DNA of 64,000 bases from Polaribacter sp. (GCA_029245785.1 JAQWOR010000077.1:186001-250000); one strand, 5' to 3'. Positions 43,102 through 52,911 are shown, counted from the first letter of the stretch. The notes: a model not told the origin generated them from the sequence alone. Numbers and translations are program-made.

Positions 43102-44052
43102 TTACTTATTTTTATTGTAAAGAGGGAGTACTAAAAATGACAAGCCTCCAAAAATGATAATCATAGCGGTTTGGGCAGTCCACATAATCCAACCAAAAGC
43201 AGTTGCAGGTTCTTCAGGAACTCCAAATAAGGCTAAGGCTCCAGCAACAGCAACAGGATATAGTCCGATGCCTCCATTGGTAGCAGCAATGCTAAATCCG
43301 CCAGCAATAAACCCAATTAAAACACCCCCTAATGGAACCTCAAGTCCTTTTATAGCTGGAATTGTTGCCCAAAACATGAGTACATACATTCCCCAAATAA
43401 ATACGGTATGAAAAATAAAGGCCCATTTGTGTTTCATCTTAAAGATACTTGTAACTCCTTCTGCTAAACCGAGAACGAATGTCTTAATTTTTAAGGCAAT
43501 CCCTGTTTTGGCCTTTTTTATATACAACGTAAAAATGTAAAAAGCGAAAACGAAACCAATCAGTAATAAAATAATTTTAGTTGGATTAAAGTTCTTGGTC
43601 AGCAATTCGTAAATAAAATCAAACTGAACAAAAAGGGTAATCATGATGATACATAACATCATAATTAAATCGGCAATTCTTTCGGCAACAATGGTTCCAA
43701 ACCCTTTTTCAAAAGGGATATTTTCATAGTTTGTCATTACTGCAGCTCTAGAAATTTCTCCTGCTCTAGGAACCGCATAATTAACTAAATAAGCAACGAG
43801 TACAGCCATCGTGCTATTGGCAAATTTTGGTTTATAGCCCATAGGCTCTAACATAAATTTCCAGCGATAGGCTCTAGATAAATGACTTAAAACGCCAAAA
43901 AACAAACCAAGGGAAATCCACCAATAATTGGCGTCTTTAAAATAAGAAATAAGTGTTGCTATCGAAATTTTGGAAAGGGAATACCAAACTAAAAAACCTC
44001 CTAAAATAAGAGGTAGTGTTACCTTTAATGTTTTTTTTATAGAAAGATTCAA
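43102..44052 (-). CDS. Lysylphosphatidylglycerol synthase/flippase-like integral membrane protein
   Basis: The 316-residue protein has about eight hydrophobic segments. The AYRWKFMLEPMG...AYLVNYAVPRAGEISRAA stretch and the late GGFSIAATNGGIGLYPVAVAGAL stretch are the hallmarks of the UPF0104/AglD flippase-like family (LPG_synthase_TM). Only the membrane domain is present; the C-terminal aminoacyl-transfer domain of MprF is absent, so this is not a lysyl transferase. It may flip a lipid-linked substrate. It starts 4 bp after the panD stop. Confidence 0.88.
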   Translation of the reverse strand: MNLSIKKTLKVTLPLILGGFLVWYSLSKISIATLISYFKDANYWWISLGLFFGVLSHLSRAYRWKFMLEPMGYKPKFANSTMAVLVAYLVNYAVPRAGEISRAAVMTNYENIPFEKGFGTIVAERIADLIMMLCIIMITLFVQFDFIYELLTKNFNPTKIILLLIGFVFAFYIFTLYIKKAKTGIALKIKTFVLGLAEGVTSIFKMKHKWAFIFHTVFIWGMYVLMFWATIPAIKGLEVPLGGVLIGFIAGGFSIAATNGGIGLYPVAVAGALALFGVPEEPATAFGWIMWTAQTAMIIIFGGLSFLVLPLYNKNK

Positions 44053-44056
44053 AAGA

Positions 44057-44407
44057 TTATGTTAGGGTGTTGTTTGCTTCATTTGGAAAGACAAGCGACG
44101 GTTTAAATGTTTTTGCTGCTTCCAATTCCATAAAAGCATAGGTAATTAAAATAAGCACGTCTCCAACAGCAACTCTTCTTGCAGCAGCACCATTTAAGGT
44201 AACTTCTCCGCTTCCACGAGGGCCTGGAATTGCATACGTATCCAAGCGCTCGCCATTATTGTTGTTTACAATCTGCACTTTTTCTCCTTCAATAAGGTTT
44301 GCAGCATCCATCAAGTCTTCATCAATGGTAATACTTCCGATATAATTTAAATCCGCTCCGGTTACTTTAACCCTATGAATTTTAGATTTTACTACTTGGA
44401 CTAACAT
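44057..44407 (-). CDS. panD: Aspartate 1-decarboxylase
   Basis: The 116-residue proenzyme has the self-cleavage site Gly24-Ser25 within [10 protein letters not shown], which yields the pyruvoyl cofactor. The NGAAAR stretch further on is the family motif that completes the active site. It makes beta-alanine from aspartate for pantothenate and coenzyme A. It follows panC by 66 bp on the same strand, so both steps of the beta-alanine branch are together. Confidence 0.96.
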   Translation of the reverse strand: MLVQVVKSKIHRVKVTGADLNYIGSITIDEDLMDAANLIEGEKVQIVNNNNGERLDTYAIPGPRGSGEVTLNGAAARRVAVGDVLILITYAFMELEAAKTFKPSLVFPNEANNTLT

Positions 44408-44473
44408 GCGCCAAAAGTAAACCTTTTAATTTATTTATGAGGTTAATAATTTAAAAAAGAGGCCTGCTGCTAT

Positions 44474-45316
44474 TTACAAAGAAATATTATCAATCAGCCG
44501 AACCGTTCCTGCGTTTACAGCAATAAAAGCACGATATTTTTTAGAGGTTTCTAGCTTTTTAGGAGTTTGCAATGTTTTTTCTTCGGCAATGAAAATGTAC
44601 TCTAAATTTAAAATAGGATGCTTTTCAAATTGACCTTCTACAAAAAGCAACGTTTCTTCAATGGTTGTTTCTGATAATTTTTGGTTGATTTTTTTCAAGG
44701 ATTGATAGATGAACGGGGCGGCTTTTCTTTCTTTTTTTCCAAGCTTTATGTTTCTAGAGCTCATTGCAAGCCCATCTTTTTCTCTGAAAACAGGGCAACC
44801 AATTATTCGGACAGGGATGTTGTTTTTTTGAACTAATTTTTTGATAATCTGTAATTGCTGAAAATCTTTCTCTCCAAAATAGCTATTTGTTGGAGAAATA
44901 ATGTTAAAAAATTTCTGAACAATAGTAGCAACACCGTCAAAATGACCTTTTCTAAATTTTCCCTCCATTTGATCTTCAAGCCCATTAAAAGAAAAAGATG
45001 TTGCAACCACTTGGTGATCATAAATTTCTTCGGCAGTTGGAATAAATACAATGTCACAACCAGCGGTTTTTAGAAGACTTAAATCGTGTTCTAAGGTTTT
45101 GGGGTATTTTTTTAGATCCTCTTTGTTGTCAAATTGTGTGGGGTTTACAAAGATGCTAACTACAGTAATGTGGTTGTTTTTTTTAGAAGTACTTATCAAA
45201 GAGAGGTGTCCGTTGTGTAATGCTCCCATTGTTGGAACAAAACCAATTTGTTTGTTTTGCTCTTTAATAAAAGACAAACAACGTTTTAAAGCACTCCTTT
45301 TTTCAAAAACCTGCAT
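44474..45316 (-). CDS. panC: Pantoate--beta-alanine ligase
   Basis: The 280-residue protein carries VPTMGALHNGHLSLI (the HIGH-type ATP-binding motif), FVNPTQFD, GEKDFQQL and MSSRN, all family signatures. It joins pantoate and beta-alanine with ATP. It heads the panC-panD-flippase-radA run, and a -7 box (TAAGTTTG, 45340-45347 on the minus strand) lies 23 bp before its start. panB is not in the window. Confidence 0.96.
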   Translation of the reverse strand: MQVFEKRSALKRCLSFIKEQNKQIGFVPTMGALHNGHLSLISTSKKNNHITVVSIFVNPTQFDNKEDLKKYPKTLEHDLSLLKTAGCDIVFIPTAEEIYDHQVVATSFSFNGLEDQMEGKFRKGHFDGVATIVQKFFNIISPTNSYFGEKDFQQLQIIKKLVQKNNIPVRIIGCPVFREKDGLAMSSRNIKLGKKERKAAPFIYQSLKKINQKLSETTIEETLLFVEGQFEKHPILNLEYIFIAEEKTLQTPKKLETSKKYRAFIAVNAGTVRLIDNISL

Positions 45317-45339
45317 AAATAGTACATATAAAATGTGTG

Positions 45340-45387
45340 CAAACTTACCATTTTAACATGAATTTAGCATAAAAATGTGTATTTTTG
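45340..45387. promoter_or_regulatory. Divergent promoter pair (-7 boxes) between panC and the GT5 gene
   Basis: TAAGTTTG (45347-45340, minus strand) and TATTTTTG (45380-45387, plus strand) both fit TAnnTTTG. They lie 23 and 26 bp from the respective start codons. Confidence 0.6.
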
Positions 45388-45413
45388 CACTTCTTATAAA
45401 AGGGATTGATTGA

Positions 45414-46226
45414 ATGAAAGATAAGAGAATATTATATGTTTCTTCTGAGGTGGTACCATATTTACCAGAAACAGAAATGGCTTTAACAGCATTTAATGCT
45501 GCTAGAAAAGCACATGCAAAGGGTGTTCAAACACGTATTTTTATGCCAAGATTTGGGGTAATCAACGAGAGAAGACATCAGCTACACGAAGTAATTAGGT
45601 TGTCAGGGATGAATTTAATTATCAATGACACAGATATGCCTTTAATCATAAAAGTAGCTTCTATTCCTAAAGAAAGGATGCAAGTGTATTTTATAGATAA
45701 TGATGAGTATTTTAAGCGAAAAGCTATTTTTACAGACGAAGATGAAGCCTTGTTTGAGGACAATGACGAGCGAGCTATTTTCTTTGCAAAAGGAGTTATA
45801 GAAACCGTAAAAAAACTAAACTGGGCGCCAGATATTATCCATATTCATGGGTGGATGGCTTCTTTATTACCACTGTATTTAAGAGAATATTACAAAGAAG
45901 AACCTCTTTTTACGGAAAGTAAAATTGTGACCTCTATTTATGATAACGACTTTGAAGGAACATTAAGTTCTTCATTAGTAGGTAAAATAAAGTTTGACAA
46001 AATAGACGGAGATAAAATTACAGGCTTAAAAACTTCAAACCACTCAAATATTCTTAAAAACGCTATTGAAAATTCAGATGCGATTATTAAGGGAAGCGAA
46101 AGTATTTCTGATGAATTATTACAGTTTATTGACACAACAAAAAAACCTGTGTTAGAATACCAATCAGAAGAAACACTTGCAGAAGCTTATTTAAATTTTT
46201 ATGCTAACGACGTTTTAGCACAATAA
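45414..46226 (+). CDS. Half-length GT5 (glycogen/starch synthase N-terminal domain) protein
   Basis: The 270-residue protein covers only the N-terminal Rossmann half of a GT5 glycogen synthase: ILYVSSEVVPYL at the start, then ARKAHAKGVQTRIFMPRFG and WAPDIIHIHGWMASLLPLYLRE. The C-terminal GT-B half that binds the nucleotide sugar is absent, and the K-x-G-G-L donor motif expected after the first strand is replaced by LPETEMAL. It is therefore unlikely to make glycogen alone. I recall intact half-length versions in other flavobacteria, so this is probably a functional remodelled protein rather than a broken gene. DUF4270 and glmS follow. Confidence 0.82.
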   Translation: MKDKRILYVSSEVVPYLPETEMALTAFNAARKAHAKGVQTRIFMPRFGVINERRHQLHEVIRLSGMNLIINDTDMPLIIKVASIPKERMQVYFIDNDEYFKRKAIFTDEDEALFEDNDERAIFFAKGVIETVKKLNWAPDIIHIHGWMASLLPLYLREYYKEEPLFTESKIVTSIYDNDFEGTLSSSLVGKIKFDKIDGDKITGLKTSNHSNILKNAIENSDAIIKGSESISDELLQFIDTTKKPVLEYQSEETLAEAYLNFYANDVLAQ

Positions 46227-46236
46227 CAATTATTTT

Positions 46237-47796
46237 ATGTTTAAAGAAATTACAAAAAAAAGCCTCTACCTAGGTGGGCTTATTTTATTTTTAGTTGGAA
46301 TTATTTCTTGTGAGAAGGATTTTCAAGACATCGGATCTTCCGTGATTTCCAATACAAAGTTTAGCACAAATGACACCCTGTTAGAAATTGAAATCACAAA
46401 CAAAGCAATTACAAATGTTAGAGCAGATGGGTTGGCTATTGGAGGTTTGGGACAATATTTGTTAGGAGTTTATAACAACCCTACTTATGAAAAAATAGAA
46501 GCTTCAATAGTTTCTCAAGTGCTAATTGGTCCAGATTTAAAAGTTGTAAAGGAGACATATGGCGCAGATACTACCGTTGTTACTACGATAGATACCGTGT
46601 ATTTAAGGCTTCCATATCAAGCAACTTTACAGGCAGCTACCTCAAATGCGGTAGATTACAAGATTGATTCTATTATTGGAGATCCAACAAAAGCATTTAC
46701 CTTGAATGTGTATGAGTCAGGAACCTATTTAAGTCAATTAAATCCTGTAGATCCTTCAAAGGCAAACAGTTATCAATCAGATGCTATGTATCAAAAAATA
46801 GGAGCATCGTTAAATGCAGAAGCAAATTATCAATTTAAGCCCAATGCAAATGACACGGTGTTTTATATCAAAAGACGAAAAAGTGACGGAAGTTTGTACA
46901 AAATTGATACAGTAATGTTATCAACAAAAAGTCCATTTGCTAGAATTCCATTAAATGAAAGCAAGTTAAAGCAACTGTTTTTAGATGAATATGGATCTCC
47001 AGGATTTGCTTCACAAGAAGCGTTTAATGAGTATTTTAAAGGCCTGTATATTGAAGCTACAGGAAATGAAGGATCTTTGATTTCGTTTGATATTAAAACC
47101 ACTTTGTCAGAGCAAAAGCCGTCTTTAGAAATTCATTATACAAACACTGTTTTAGCAGGAACTACAATTATTGATTCTATTTCTAAAAGTAATTCTTTTT
47201 TCTTGTCAAACTTCAGCAACAGTGTGTATAAAATGGAGCAGAAAACATATGCTTCAAATAACAATGTTGTGTTACAAGGAACCGCAGGGAATATGGCAGA
47301 AATTAAGCTCTTTGGTCCAGACAATAATAATAACTCTATTGCAGACCAAATAGAAGAGCTAAGAAAAGAGAACTGGTTGATTAATGACGCGTCTTTAACG
47401 GTATATGTAAACCAAGATATTGTTCAATTTGATACCATAGCAACGCCATATAAATTATTTTTATATAAAAACCCCTCAGACCCAAGTCATGTGAAAGACT
47501 TGTTGAGTGAAGGAGATTTTGTGTATGGTGGAAAACTAGAACGGTCAGATAAAAAACCAAACAAGTATACGTTTAAAATAACAGATTATATTTCTGACTT
47601 ATTAAATAACAATTCTGATTACAACCCAACACTTGGGTTGAGAGTGTACAACACATCAGATTTGCCAGAAAATGTAATTGACACCGTTGTAAGAACTTAT
47701 AATTGGAACCCGAAAGCAGTTACGCTTTTGAATCATTTAAGTTCAAACGGAACTAGAAGGGCACAGTTAAAAATTTCCTATTCAAAGAAAAAATAA
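46237..47796 (+). CDS. DUF4270 lipoprotein
   Basis: The 519-residue protein has a lipobox (VGIISC, Cys25) followed by E-K-D, close to the surface-export signal of Bacteroidota lipoproteins. The early SSVISNTKFSTNDTLLEIEITNKAI and the VDTVYLRLPY-like stretches fit the DUF4270 family. No function is established. It lies 10 bp after the GT5 gene and 12 bp before glmS, so all three are probably one operon, and a role in the cell surface is plausible. Confidence 0.88.
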   Translation: MFKEITKKSLYLGGLILFLVGIISCEKDFQDIGSSVISNTKFSTNDTLLEIEITNKAITNVRADGLAIGGLGQYLLGVYNNPTYEKIEASIVSQVLIGPDLKVVKETYGADTTVVTTIDTVYLRLPYQATLQAATSNAVDYKIDSIIGDPTKAFTLNVYESGTYLSQLNPVDPSKANSYQSDAMYQKIGASLNAEANYQFKPNANDTVFYIKRRKSDGSLYKIDTVMLSTKSPFARIPLNESKLKQLFLDEYGSPGFASQEAFNEYFKGLYIEATGNEGSLISFDIKTTLSEQKPSLEIHYTNTVLAGTTIIDSISKSNSFFLSNFSNSVYKMEQKTYASNNNVVLQGTAGNMAEIKLFGPDNNNNSIADQIEELRKENWLINDASLTVYVNQDIVQFDTIATPYKLFLYKNPSDPSHVKDLLSEGDFVYGGKLERSDKKPNKYTFKITDYISDLLNNNSDYNPTLGLRVYNTSDLPENVIDTVVRTYNWNPKAVTLLNHLSSNGTRRAQLKISYSKKK

Positions 47797-47808
47797 AAAT
47801 AGATTGCT

Positions 47809-49665
47809 ATGTGTGGAATTACAGGGTATATTGGTTATAGAGAAGCCTACCCCATTGTTGTTAAAGGGCTACAACGCTTAGAGTACAGAGGGTATGATAG
47901 TGCTGGAATCATGTTGTTTGATGGAGCAAAAGCCCAGGTGTCTAAAACAAAAGGAAAAGTTGCTGACTTAGAGGAAATCACACTTCAATCTCCAGAAAAA
48001 AAATCAGGAAACATTGCTATAGGACATACACGATGGGCAACTCATGGAGTTCCTAATGATGTAAATTCTCACCCACACACTTCTGTGTCAGGAGATCTTG
48101 TAATTGTTCATAATGGAATAATTGAGAATTATGATACGCTTAAAAAAGAGCTTATCTCAAGAGGCTATACTTTTCAGAGTGATACAGATACCGAGGTGTT
48201 AATAAACCTTATAGAGGAAGTTAAAAAACACGAAAATTGTAAACTAGGAAAAGCGGTACAAATTGCTTTGACTCAAGTTACCGGAGCCTATGCGATTGCT
48301 GTTTTTGACACCAAAAAACCAAATGAAATTGTAGTTGCTCGTTTGGGAAGCCCAATTGCAATTGGTATAGGGAAAGACAATAGCGAATTTTTTGTAGCGT
48401 CAGATGCCTCTCCGTTTATTGAGTACACAAAAGAAGTCATTTATTTAGAAGATGAAGAAATGGCAATTATCCAAGTAAACAAAGAAGTTGCGGTTCGTAA
48501 AGTTAAAGACGATTCTTTAACGGACACTAAAATTCAACAATTACAATTAAACTTAGAGCAGATAGAAAAAGGAGGCTATGAGCACTTTATGCTCAAAGAA
48601 ATTCATGAACAACCCAAAGCGATTATTGATACCTATAGAGGTAGAATGCTTGCTGATGAAGGTATTATTAAAATGTCTGGTGTTGATGATCATATAGAAA
48701 AATTTTTAAATGCAGATAGGATTATCATTGTAGCCTGTGGTACATCTTGGCATGCAGGGTTGGTTGCAGAATATTTATTTGAAGATATTGCACGGATTCC
48801 TGTTGAGGTAGAATATGCTTCAGAGTTCCGATATAGAAATCCAATTATTACAGAAAAAGACATTGTTATTGCCATCTCTCAATCGGGAGAAACAGCTGAT
48901 ACGTTGGCTGCAATTAAATTGGCAAAATCTAAAGGCGCATTTGTATTTGGAGTTTGCAATGTTGTAGGGTCTTCAATTGCAAGAGAAACCCATGCAGGAG
49001 CGTATACACACGCAGGCCCTGAAATAGGAGTAGCGTCTACAAAAGCGTTTACTACCCAAATTACGATACTCTTATTAATTGCTTTAAAATTAGGAAAGGA
49101 AAAAGGAAAACTTTCAAAGTCTGTTTTTCATTCGTATTTACAAATGCTACAGTTAATTCCAAGTAAAATTGAAGAATTATTAGCAATTGATGGGCAAGTA
49201 AAACATATTGCCTCTATTTATAAAGATGTTCCAAATTGTTTGTACTTAGGAAGAGGATTTAACTTTCCTGTAGCTTTAGAAGGAGCGTTAAAGTTAAAAG
49301 AAATCTCTTATATTCATGCAGAAGGATATCCGGCAGCAGAAATGAAGCATGGACCTATTGCGTTGATTGATGAAAACATGCCCATTGTTGTAATTGCAAC
49401 AAACAAAGGTCATTATGAAAAAGTGGTTAGCAATATTCAAGAAATCAAATCTAGAGAAGGTAAAATTATTGCAATTGTAACCAAAGGAGATATTACGGTC
49501 AAGGAAATTGCAGACCATGTGATTGAAATTCCAGAAACAGAAGAAATGTTTACTCCTTTGCTGACAACAATTCCATTGCAATTATTATCATACCATATTG
49601 CGGTGCTATTAGGGAAGAATGTAGATCAGCCAAGAAACTTAGCAAAATCGGTTACGGTAGAGTAA
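47809..49665 (+). CDS. glmS: Glutamine--fructose-6-phosphate aminotransferase (isomerising)
   Basis: The 618-residue protein starts MCGITGYIG, so Cys2 becomes the N-terminal nucleophile of the glutaminase domain (about 2-220). Two SIS sugar isomerase domains follow (about 290-430 and 460-600), with the CGTSWHAG and SQSGETADT motifs. The C-terminal DQPRNLAKSVTVE is conserved. It makes glucosamine-6-phosphate, the entry to peptidoglycan and lipopolysaccharide amino sugars. It ends 5 bp before a convergent gene. Confidence 0.97.
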   Translation: MCGITGYIGYREAYPIVVKGLQRLEYRGYDSAGIMLFDGAKAQVSKTKGKVADLEEITLQSPEKKSGNIAIGHTRWATHGVPNDVNSHPHTSVSGDLVIVHNGIIENYDTLKKELISRGYTFQSDTDTEVLINLIEEVKKHENCKLGKAVQIALTQVTGAYAIAVFDTKKPNEIVVARLGSPIAIGIGKDNSEFFVASDASPFIEYTKEVIYLEDEEMAIIQVNKEVAVRKVKDDSLTDTKIQQLQLNLEQIEKGGYEHFMLKEIHEQPKAIIDTYRGRMLADEGIIKMSGVDDHIEKFLNADRIIIVACGTSWHAGLVAEYLFEDIARIPVEVEYASEFRYRNPIITEKDIVIAISQSGETADTLAAIKLAKSKGAFVFGVCNVVGSSIARETHAGAYTHAGPEIGVASTKAFTTQITILLLIALKLGKEKGKLSKSVFHSYLQMLQLIPSKIEELLAIDGQVKHIASIYKDVPNCLYLGRGFNFPVALEGALKLKEISYIHAEGYPAAEMKHGPIALIDENMPIVVIATNKGHYEKVVSNIQEIKSREGKIIAIVTKGDITVKEIADHVIEIPETEEMFTPLLTTIPLQLLSYHIAVLLGKNVDQPRNLAKSVTVE

Positions 49666-49670
49666 GGTTT

Positions 49671-50288
49671 TTATTTTTTGTCGTGAATTTTTGTCGGAGT
49701 ATTATCATTCCAAAGAGTTAAAATATCTGTAGCAACACTTGCGCCGCTTCCTGCAGCAATTGCAAACTGACTTCTGCAACCAGCAATAGTGCCACAGGTA
49801 TACAGCCCTTTTTTAATTAAATGATTGGTGTTTTTCAATTGAATTCTGTCTTTTGTTGGATTTGCACGGGCATGAGGCTCTACATATGTTGTTAGTCCAT
49901 CAATTAAAAAAGGTTTGCTATAATTTAATGCAATGACCACAATACGGCTGTGGTATTCGTTTTTATTGGTTGTGATTTTAAACTGACCTTTTAACTCTTT
50001 AACTGCGAGTACTTTTTCACCTTCAAGTTGTGTGACATTTGGATAGGAGTTGGCCAATTGGTTTTTCCCATTTTCCAATACGTACTCGCCCAAGGTGCCA
50101 GTTTCTATTCCTAAGACATTATTAAATAAAGCATTTTGCAAATGAGAGGCCTTTTGATGAAAAACAATTCCTATATTTTTATCTTCTGCATAAGCTTTCT
50201 CTTTTGAGGAACCTAAAACTAATGCACACTGCATACCAGAAACCCCTCCTCCTATAATAAGAACATCAAATACATTCATAGAACTCAT
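49671..50288 (-). CDS. Minimal FAD-dependent oxidoreductase-like protein (thioredoxin-reductase relative)
   Basis: The 205-residue protein has an FAD-binding GxGxxG-like motif (DVLIIGGGVSGMQCALVL) at the start and the closing FAD motif (YTCGTIAGCRSQFAIAAGSGASVA) near the end. Between them the NADPH domain and the redox CxxC of thioredoxin reductase are missing, and the length is about two-thirds of that enzyme. It may be a flavoprotein that takes electrons from another source. The start could also be 50279. It is 42 bp after marC on the same strand. Confidence 0.8.
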   Translation of the reverse strand: MSSMNVFDVLIIGGGVSGMQCALVLGSSKEKAYAEDKNIGIVFHQKASHLQNALFNNVLGIETGTLGEYVLENGKNQLANSYPNVTQLEGEKVLAVKELKGQFKITTNKNEYHSRIVVIALNYSKPFLIDGLTTYVEPHARANPTKDRIQLKNTNHLIKKGLYTCGTIAGCRSQFAIAAGSGASVATDILTLWNDNTPTKIHDKK

Positions 50289-50330
50289 TTTAATGTAAAA
50301 TTAGATCACTCAATAAAAACAATAAATTAC

Positions 50331-50912
50331 CTAAAACAATTCTTTAATATTGGCAGCAAATAGTTTTATAGCAATTGCTAACAATATAACTCCAAAGATT
50401 TTTCTAATAATTAAGATGCCATTTGGACCAATAATTCGTTCAATTTTAGACGATGTTTTTAAGACCAAATATATCAATGCAACGTTTAATAAAACGGCAA
50501 TGATAATGTTTTCGATATAGAACTCTGCCCGCAATGAAAGTAGCGTTGTTAAACTTCCTGGCCCAGCTATTAAAGGGAAAGCTAAAGGGAATACAGAAGC
50601 TGTAATAGCACTAGCCTCTTCATCATCTTTATAGAGTGTAATTCCTAAAATCATTTCTAAGGCAATAAAAAATAATATAAAAGCTCCTGCAATCGCAAAA
50701 GAATTTACATCAATTCCAATTAATGCGAGTAGGCTTTTTCCTAGAAACAAAAACAGTATCATAATAAAACCAGCAATTATAGCTGCTTTTGCAGATTGAA
50801 TTTGCCCCACTTTTTTACGCAAATCTATAATAATAGGAATGTTTCCAACAATGTCGATTACTGCAAATAAGACCATAAATGCAGTGAAAATTTCTTTAAT
50901 ATTAAAGTTCAT
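50331..50912 (-). CDS. MarC family integral membrane protein
   Basis: The 193-residue protein has six hydrophobic segments, with the family features FAVIDIVGNIPIIIDLR at the first helix and FPLAFPLIAGPGSLTTLLSL in the fourth. MarC proteins are inner-membrane proteins of uncertain function, once linked to antibiotic resistance. A perfect -7 box (TAATTTTG, 50934-50941 on the minus strand) lies 21 bp before its start. It is divergent from the DUF3109 gene. Confidence 0.92.
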   Translation of the reverse strand: MNFNIKEIFTAFMVLFAVIDIVGNIPIIIDLRKKVGQIQSAKAAIIAGFIMILFLFLGKSLLALIGIDVNSFAIAGAFILFFIALEMILGITLYKDDEEASAITASVFPLAFPLIAGPGSLTTLLSLRAEFYIENIIIAVLLNVALIYLVLKTSSKIERIIGPNGILIIRKIFGVILLAIAIKLFAANIKELF

Positions 50913-50933
50913 TTTAAAATGGTTTAATCATTG

Positions 50934-50995
50934 CAAAATTAGACAACTAAGTTTAACTAATTGTTAAGAAGTGGAAAAAAATAAATGTATTTTTG
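50934..50995. promoter_or_regulatory. Divergent promoter pair (-7 boxes) between marC and DUF3109
   Basis: TAATTTTG on the minus strand (50941-50934) for marC and TATTTTTG on the plus strand (50988-50995) for DUF3109. The second box ends four bases before the ATG at 51000. Confidence 0.65.
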
Positions 50996-50999
50996 CCAA

Positions 51000-51572
51000 A
51001 TGTTTCAGATAGGAAAAACCATAGTTTCAGAAGATATTATAGAAAAAGATTTTGTTTGTAATCTTTCTGCTTGTAAAGGAGCCTGCTGTGTTGATGGAGA
51101 CGCAGGAGCTCCATTAACAAAAGAAGAAACAAATAAATTAGAAGAAATTTATCCGAAAATAAAACCTTTTTTACGCAAAGAAGGGGTTGCTGCTATTGAA
51201 AAAGAAGGAACTTGGGTAACCAGCGATTTTGATGGATTAGAAACTCCTTTAATTGATGGTGCAGATTGTGCTTATGTAATTTTTGATGAAAAAAAGACAG
51301 CACTTTGCGCAATAGAAGAAGCTTATAATCAAGGAATTGTAGATTGGAAAAAACCGGTTTCTTGCCATTTGTATCCAATTCGAGTACAAGAGTATAGCGA
51401 GTTTTCTGCAGTAAATTATAACAAATGGAAAATTTGTGACGATGCCTGCACGCTTGGAAAAGAGTTGCAAGTGCCCGTTTATAAGTTTGTAAAACAAGCT
51501 TTGGTTCGAAAATTTGGAGAAGATTGGTATGCTGAGCTCGAAAAGGTTGCCGACAAACATTTAGAGAAATAA
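51000..51572 (+). CDS. DUF3109 family cysteine-rich protein
   Basis: The start at 51000 is chosen because an upstream ATG (50985) lies in the promoter box. The protein then has 190 residues. It carries the cluster C20-x4-C25-x3-C29-C30 and further cysteines in the C-terminal half (DCAYVIF, ALCAIEE, VSCHLYPIR, KICDDAC), the pattern of the DUF3109/YkgJ-like iron-sulfur or zinc family. The function is unknown. The mRNA is probably leaderless. Confidence 0.87.
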   Translation: MFQIGKTIVSEDIIEKDFVCNLSACKGACCVDGDAGAPLTKEETNKLEEIYPKIKPFLRKEGVAAIEKEGTWVTSDFDGLETPLIDGADCAYVIFDEKKTALCAIEEAYNQGIVDWKKPVSCHLYPIRVQEYSEFSAVNYNKWKICDDACTLGKELQVPVYKFVKQALVRKFGEDWYAELEKVADKHLEK

Positions 51573-51939
51573 TGCTTTTTTTAAGGTGATTTTTGTTCTC
51601 CAAGCCAATGTTTTCGTTTGTTTTTATGCCCTAAATATTTGAAACAAAAAACGAATTAGAACCTCCCTTTTTTTTAGAAATAAGTTATTGTCTTCGTTTT
51701 TTAAGAAACTCAACAAAATTAAGGGGTTCAAAAAAACAAAGATGATAGGTGTCTGAAAATCAAAAAGTTAAAATTATTTTTTAAATAGGTGTTTTTGATA
51801 AAAAACGAAAATTTGTTAAAAACTTCAAACATTTGTGAATAAGTATGACTTTTAATTTCAGTCATTTTTTTTAATCTTTGTTAACGTCATTTTCGACAAA
51901 ACAACACAAACACAAAACAACTAAATTTTTCCAACAAGA
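51573..51939. other. 367-bp spacer between DUF3109 and nrdB, no gene seen
   Basis: The spacer is AT-rich with no convincing reading frame or RNA gene. AATCTTTG at 51883-51890 is one base off the -7 consensus and lies 50 bp before nrdB. The spacer is long for this genome, so an unrecognised control region for ribonucleotide reductase is possible. Confidence 0.6.
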
Positions 51940-52911
51940 ATGTCTGCCATAGAACCTATTTTACAACCAAATGAGAACCGATTTGTAATTTTCCCAATTC
52001 AACACGATGATTTGTGGGAATGGTACAAAAAACAACAAGCGTGTATTTGGACCGCTGAAGAAATTGATTTGTCAGAAGATGTTCATGATTGGAACACGAA
52101 ATTGTCAGACGATGAGCGTTATTTTATCAAACATGTTTTAGCGTTTTTTGCTGCTTCAGACGGAATTGTAAACGAAAATTTGGCAGAAAACTTTGTCAAT
52201 GAAGTACAATATTCTGAAGCAAAATTTTTCTACGGATTCCAAATAATGATGGAAAACGTACACTCAGAAACCTATTCTTTATTGATTGATACTTATGTAA
52301 AGGATGAAGCAGAGAAAGATAAATTATTCAGAGCAATAGAGATTTTTCCAGCAATTAAAAAGAAAGCAGATTGGGCATTAAAATGGATTGAGTCAGATTC
52401 TTTTGCAGAACGATTGATTGCTTTTGCAGCAGTAGAAGGGATTTTCTTTTCGGGAGCCTTCTGTTCTATTTTTTGGCTAAAGAAAAGAGGATTGTTGCCA
52501 GGACTAGCCTTTTCTAACGAATTAATTTCACGAGATGAAGGAATGCATGCAGATTATGCCGTTCATTTACACAATCATCATATTGTAAATAAAGTGCCTA
52601 AAGCACGAATTAAAGAAATTATTATTGATGCGTTGACTATAGAGCGTGAGTTTATTACAGAGTCTTTACCCGTAAGTTTGATAGGAATGAACTCGAAGTT
52701 AATGACCCAATATTTAGAATTTGTAACCGATAGGTTGTTGCTTGAATTTGGCTGTTCAAAAGAATATGACGTCAAAAACCCATTTGATTTTATGGAAATG
52801 ATTTCTTTAGAAGGAAAAACCAACTTCTTCGAAAAAAGAGTATCAGAATATCAAAAGGCCGGAGTAAAATCTGGAGGAACTGGAAGCATCAGTTTCGATG
52901 CTGACTTTTAA
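51940..52911 (+). CDS. nrdB: Ribonucleotide reductase class I, small (R2) subunit
   Basis: The 323-residue protein carries the full class Ia iron-binding set: Asp43 ([11 protein letters not shown]), Glu105 and His108 (MENVHSE), Glu166 (AVEGIFFSG), Glu200 and His203 (RDEGMH). The radical tyrosine is Tyr112. It generates the tyrosyl radical that the large subunit uses to make dNTPs. It comes before nrdA, with a 152-bp spacer that contains an 8-bp hairpin. Confidence 0.97.
   Translation: MSAIEPILQPNENRFVIFPIQHDDLWEWYKKQQACIWTAEEIDLSEDVHDWNTKLSDDERYFIKHVLAFFAASDGIVNENLAENFVNEVQYSEAKFFYGFQIMMENVHSETYSLLIDTYVKDEAEKDKLFRAIEIFPAIKKKADWALKWIESDSFAERLIAFAAVEGIFFSGAFCSIFWLKKRGLLPGLAFSNELISRDEGMHADYAVHLHNHHIVNKVPKARIKEIIIDALTIEREFITESLPVSLIGMNSKLMTQYLEFVTDRLLLEFGCSKEYDVKNPFDFMEMISLEGKTNFFEKRVSEYQKAGVKSGGTGSISFDADF

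Noticed and set aside
45414..46226. Pseudogene call for the short GT5 protein
   Set aside because: The frame is clean, the promoter is good and the next gene starts 10 bp on; no remnants of the missing half are present.
51573..51939. Hidden small RNA or small gene in the spacer before nrdB
   Set aside because: No stable hairpin with a T-run and no reading frame with plausible start and composition was found.
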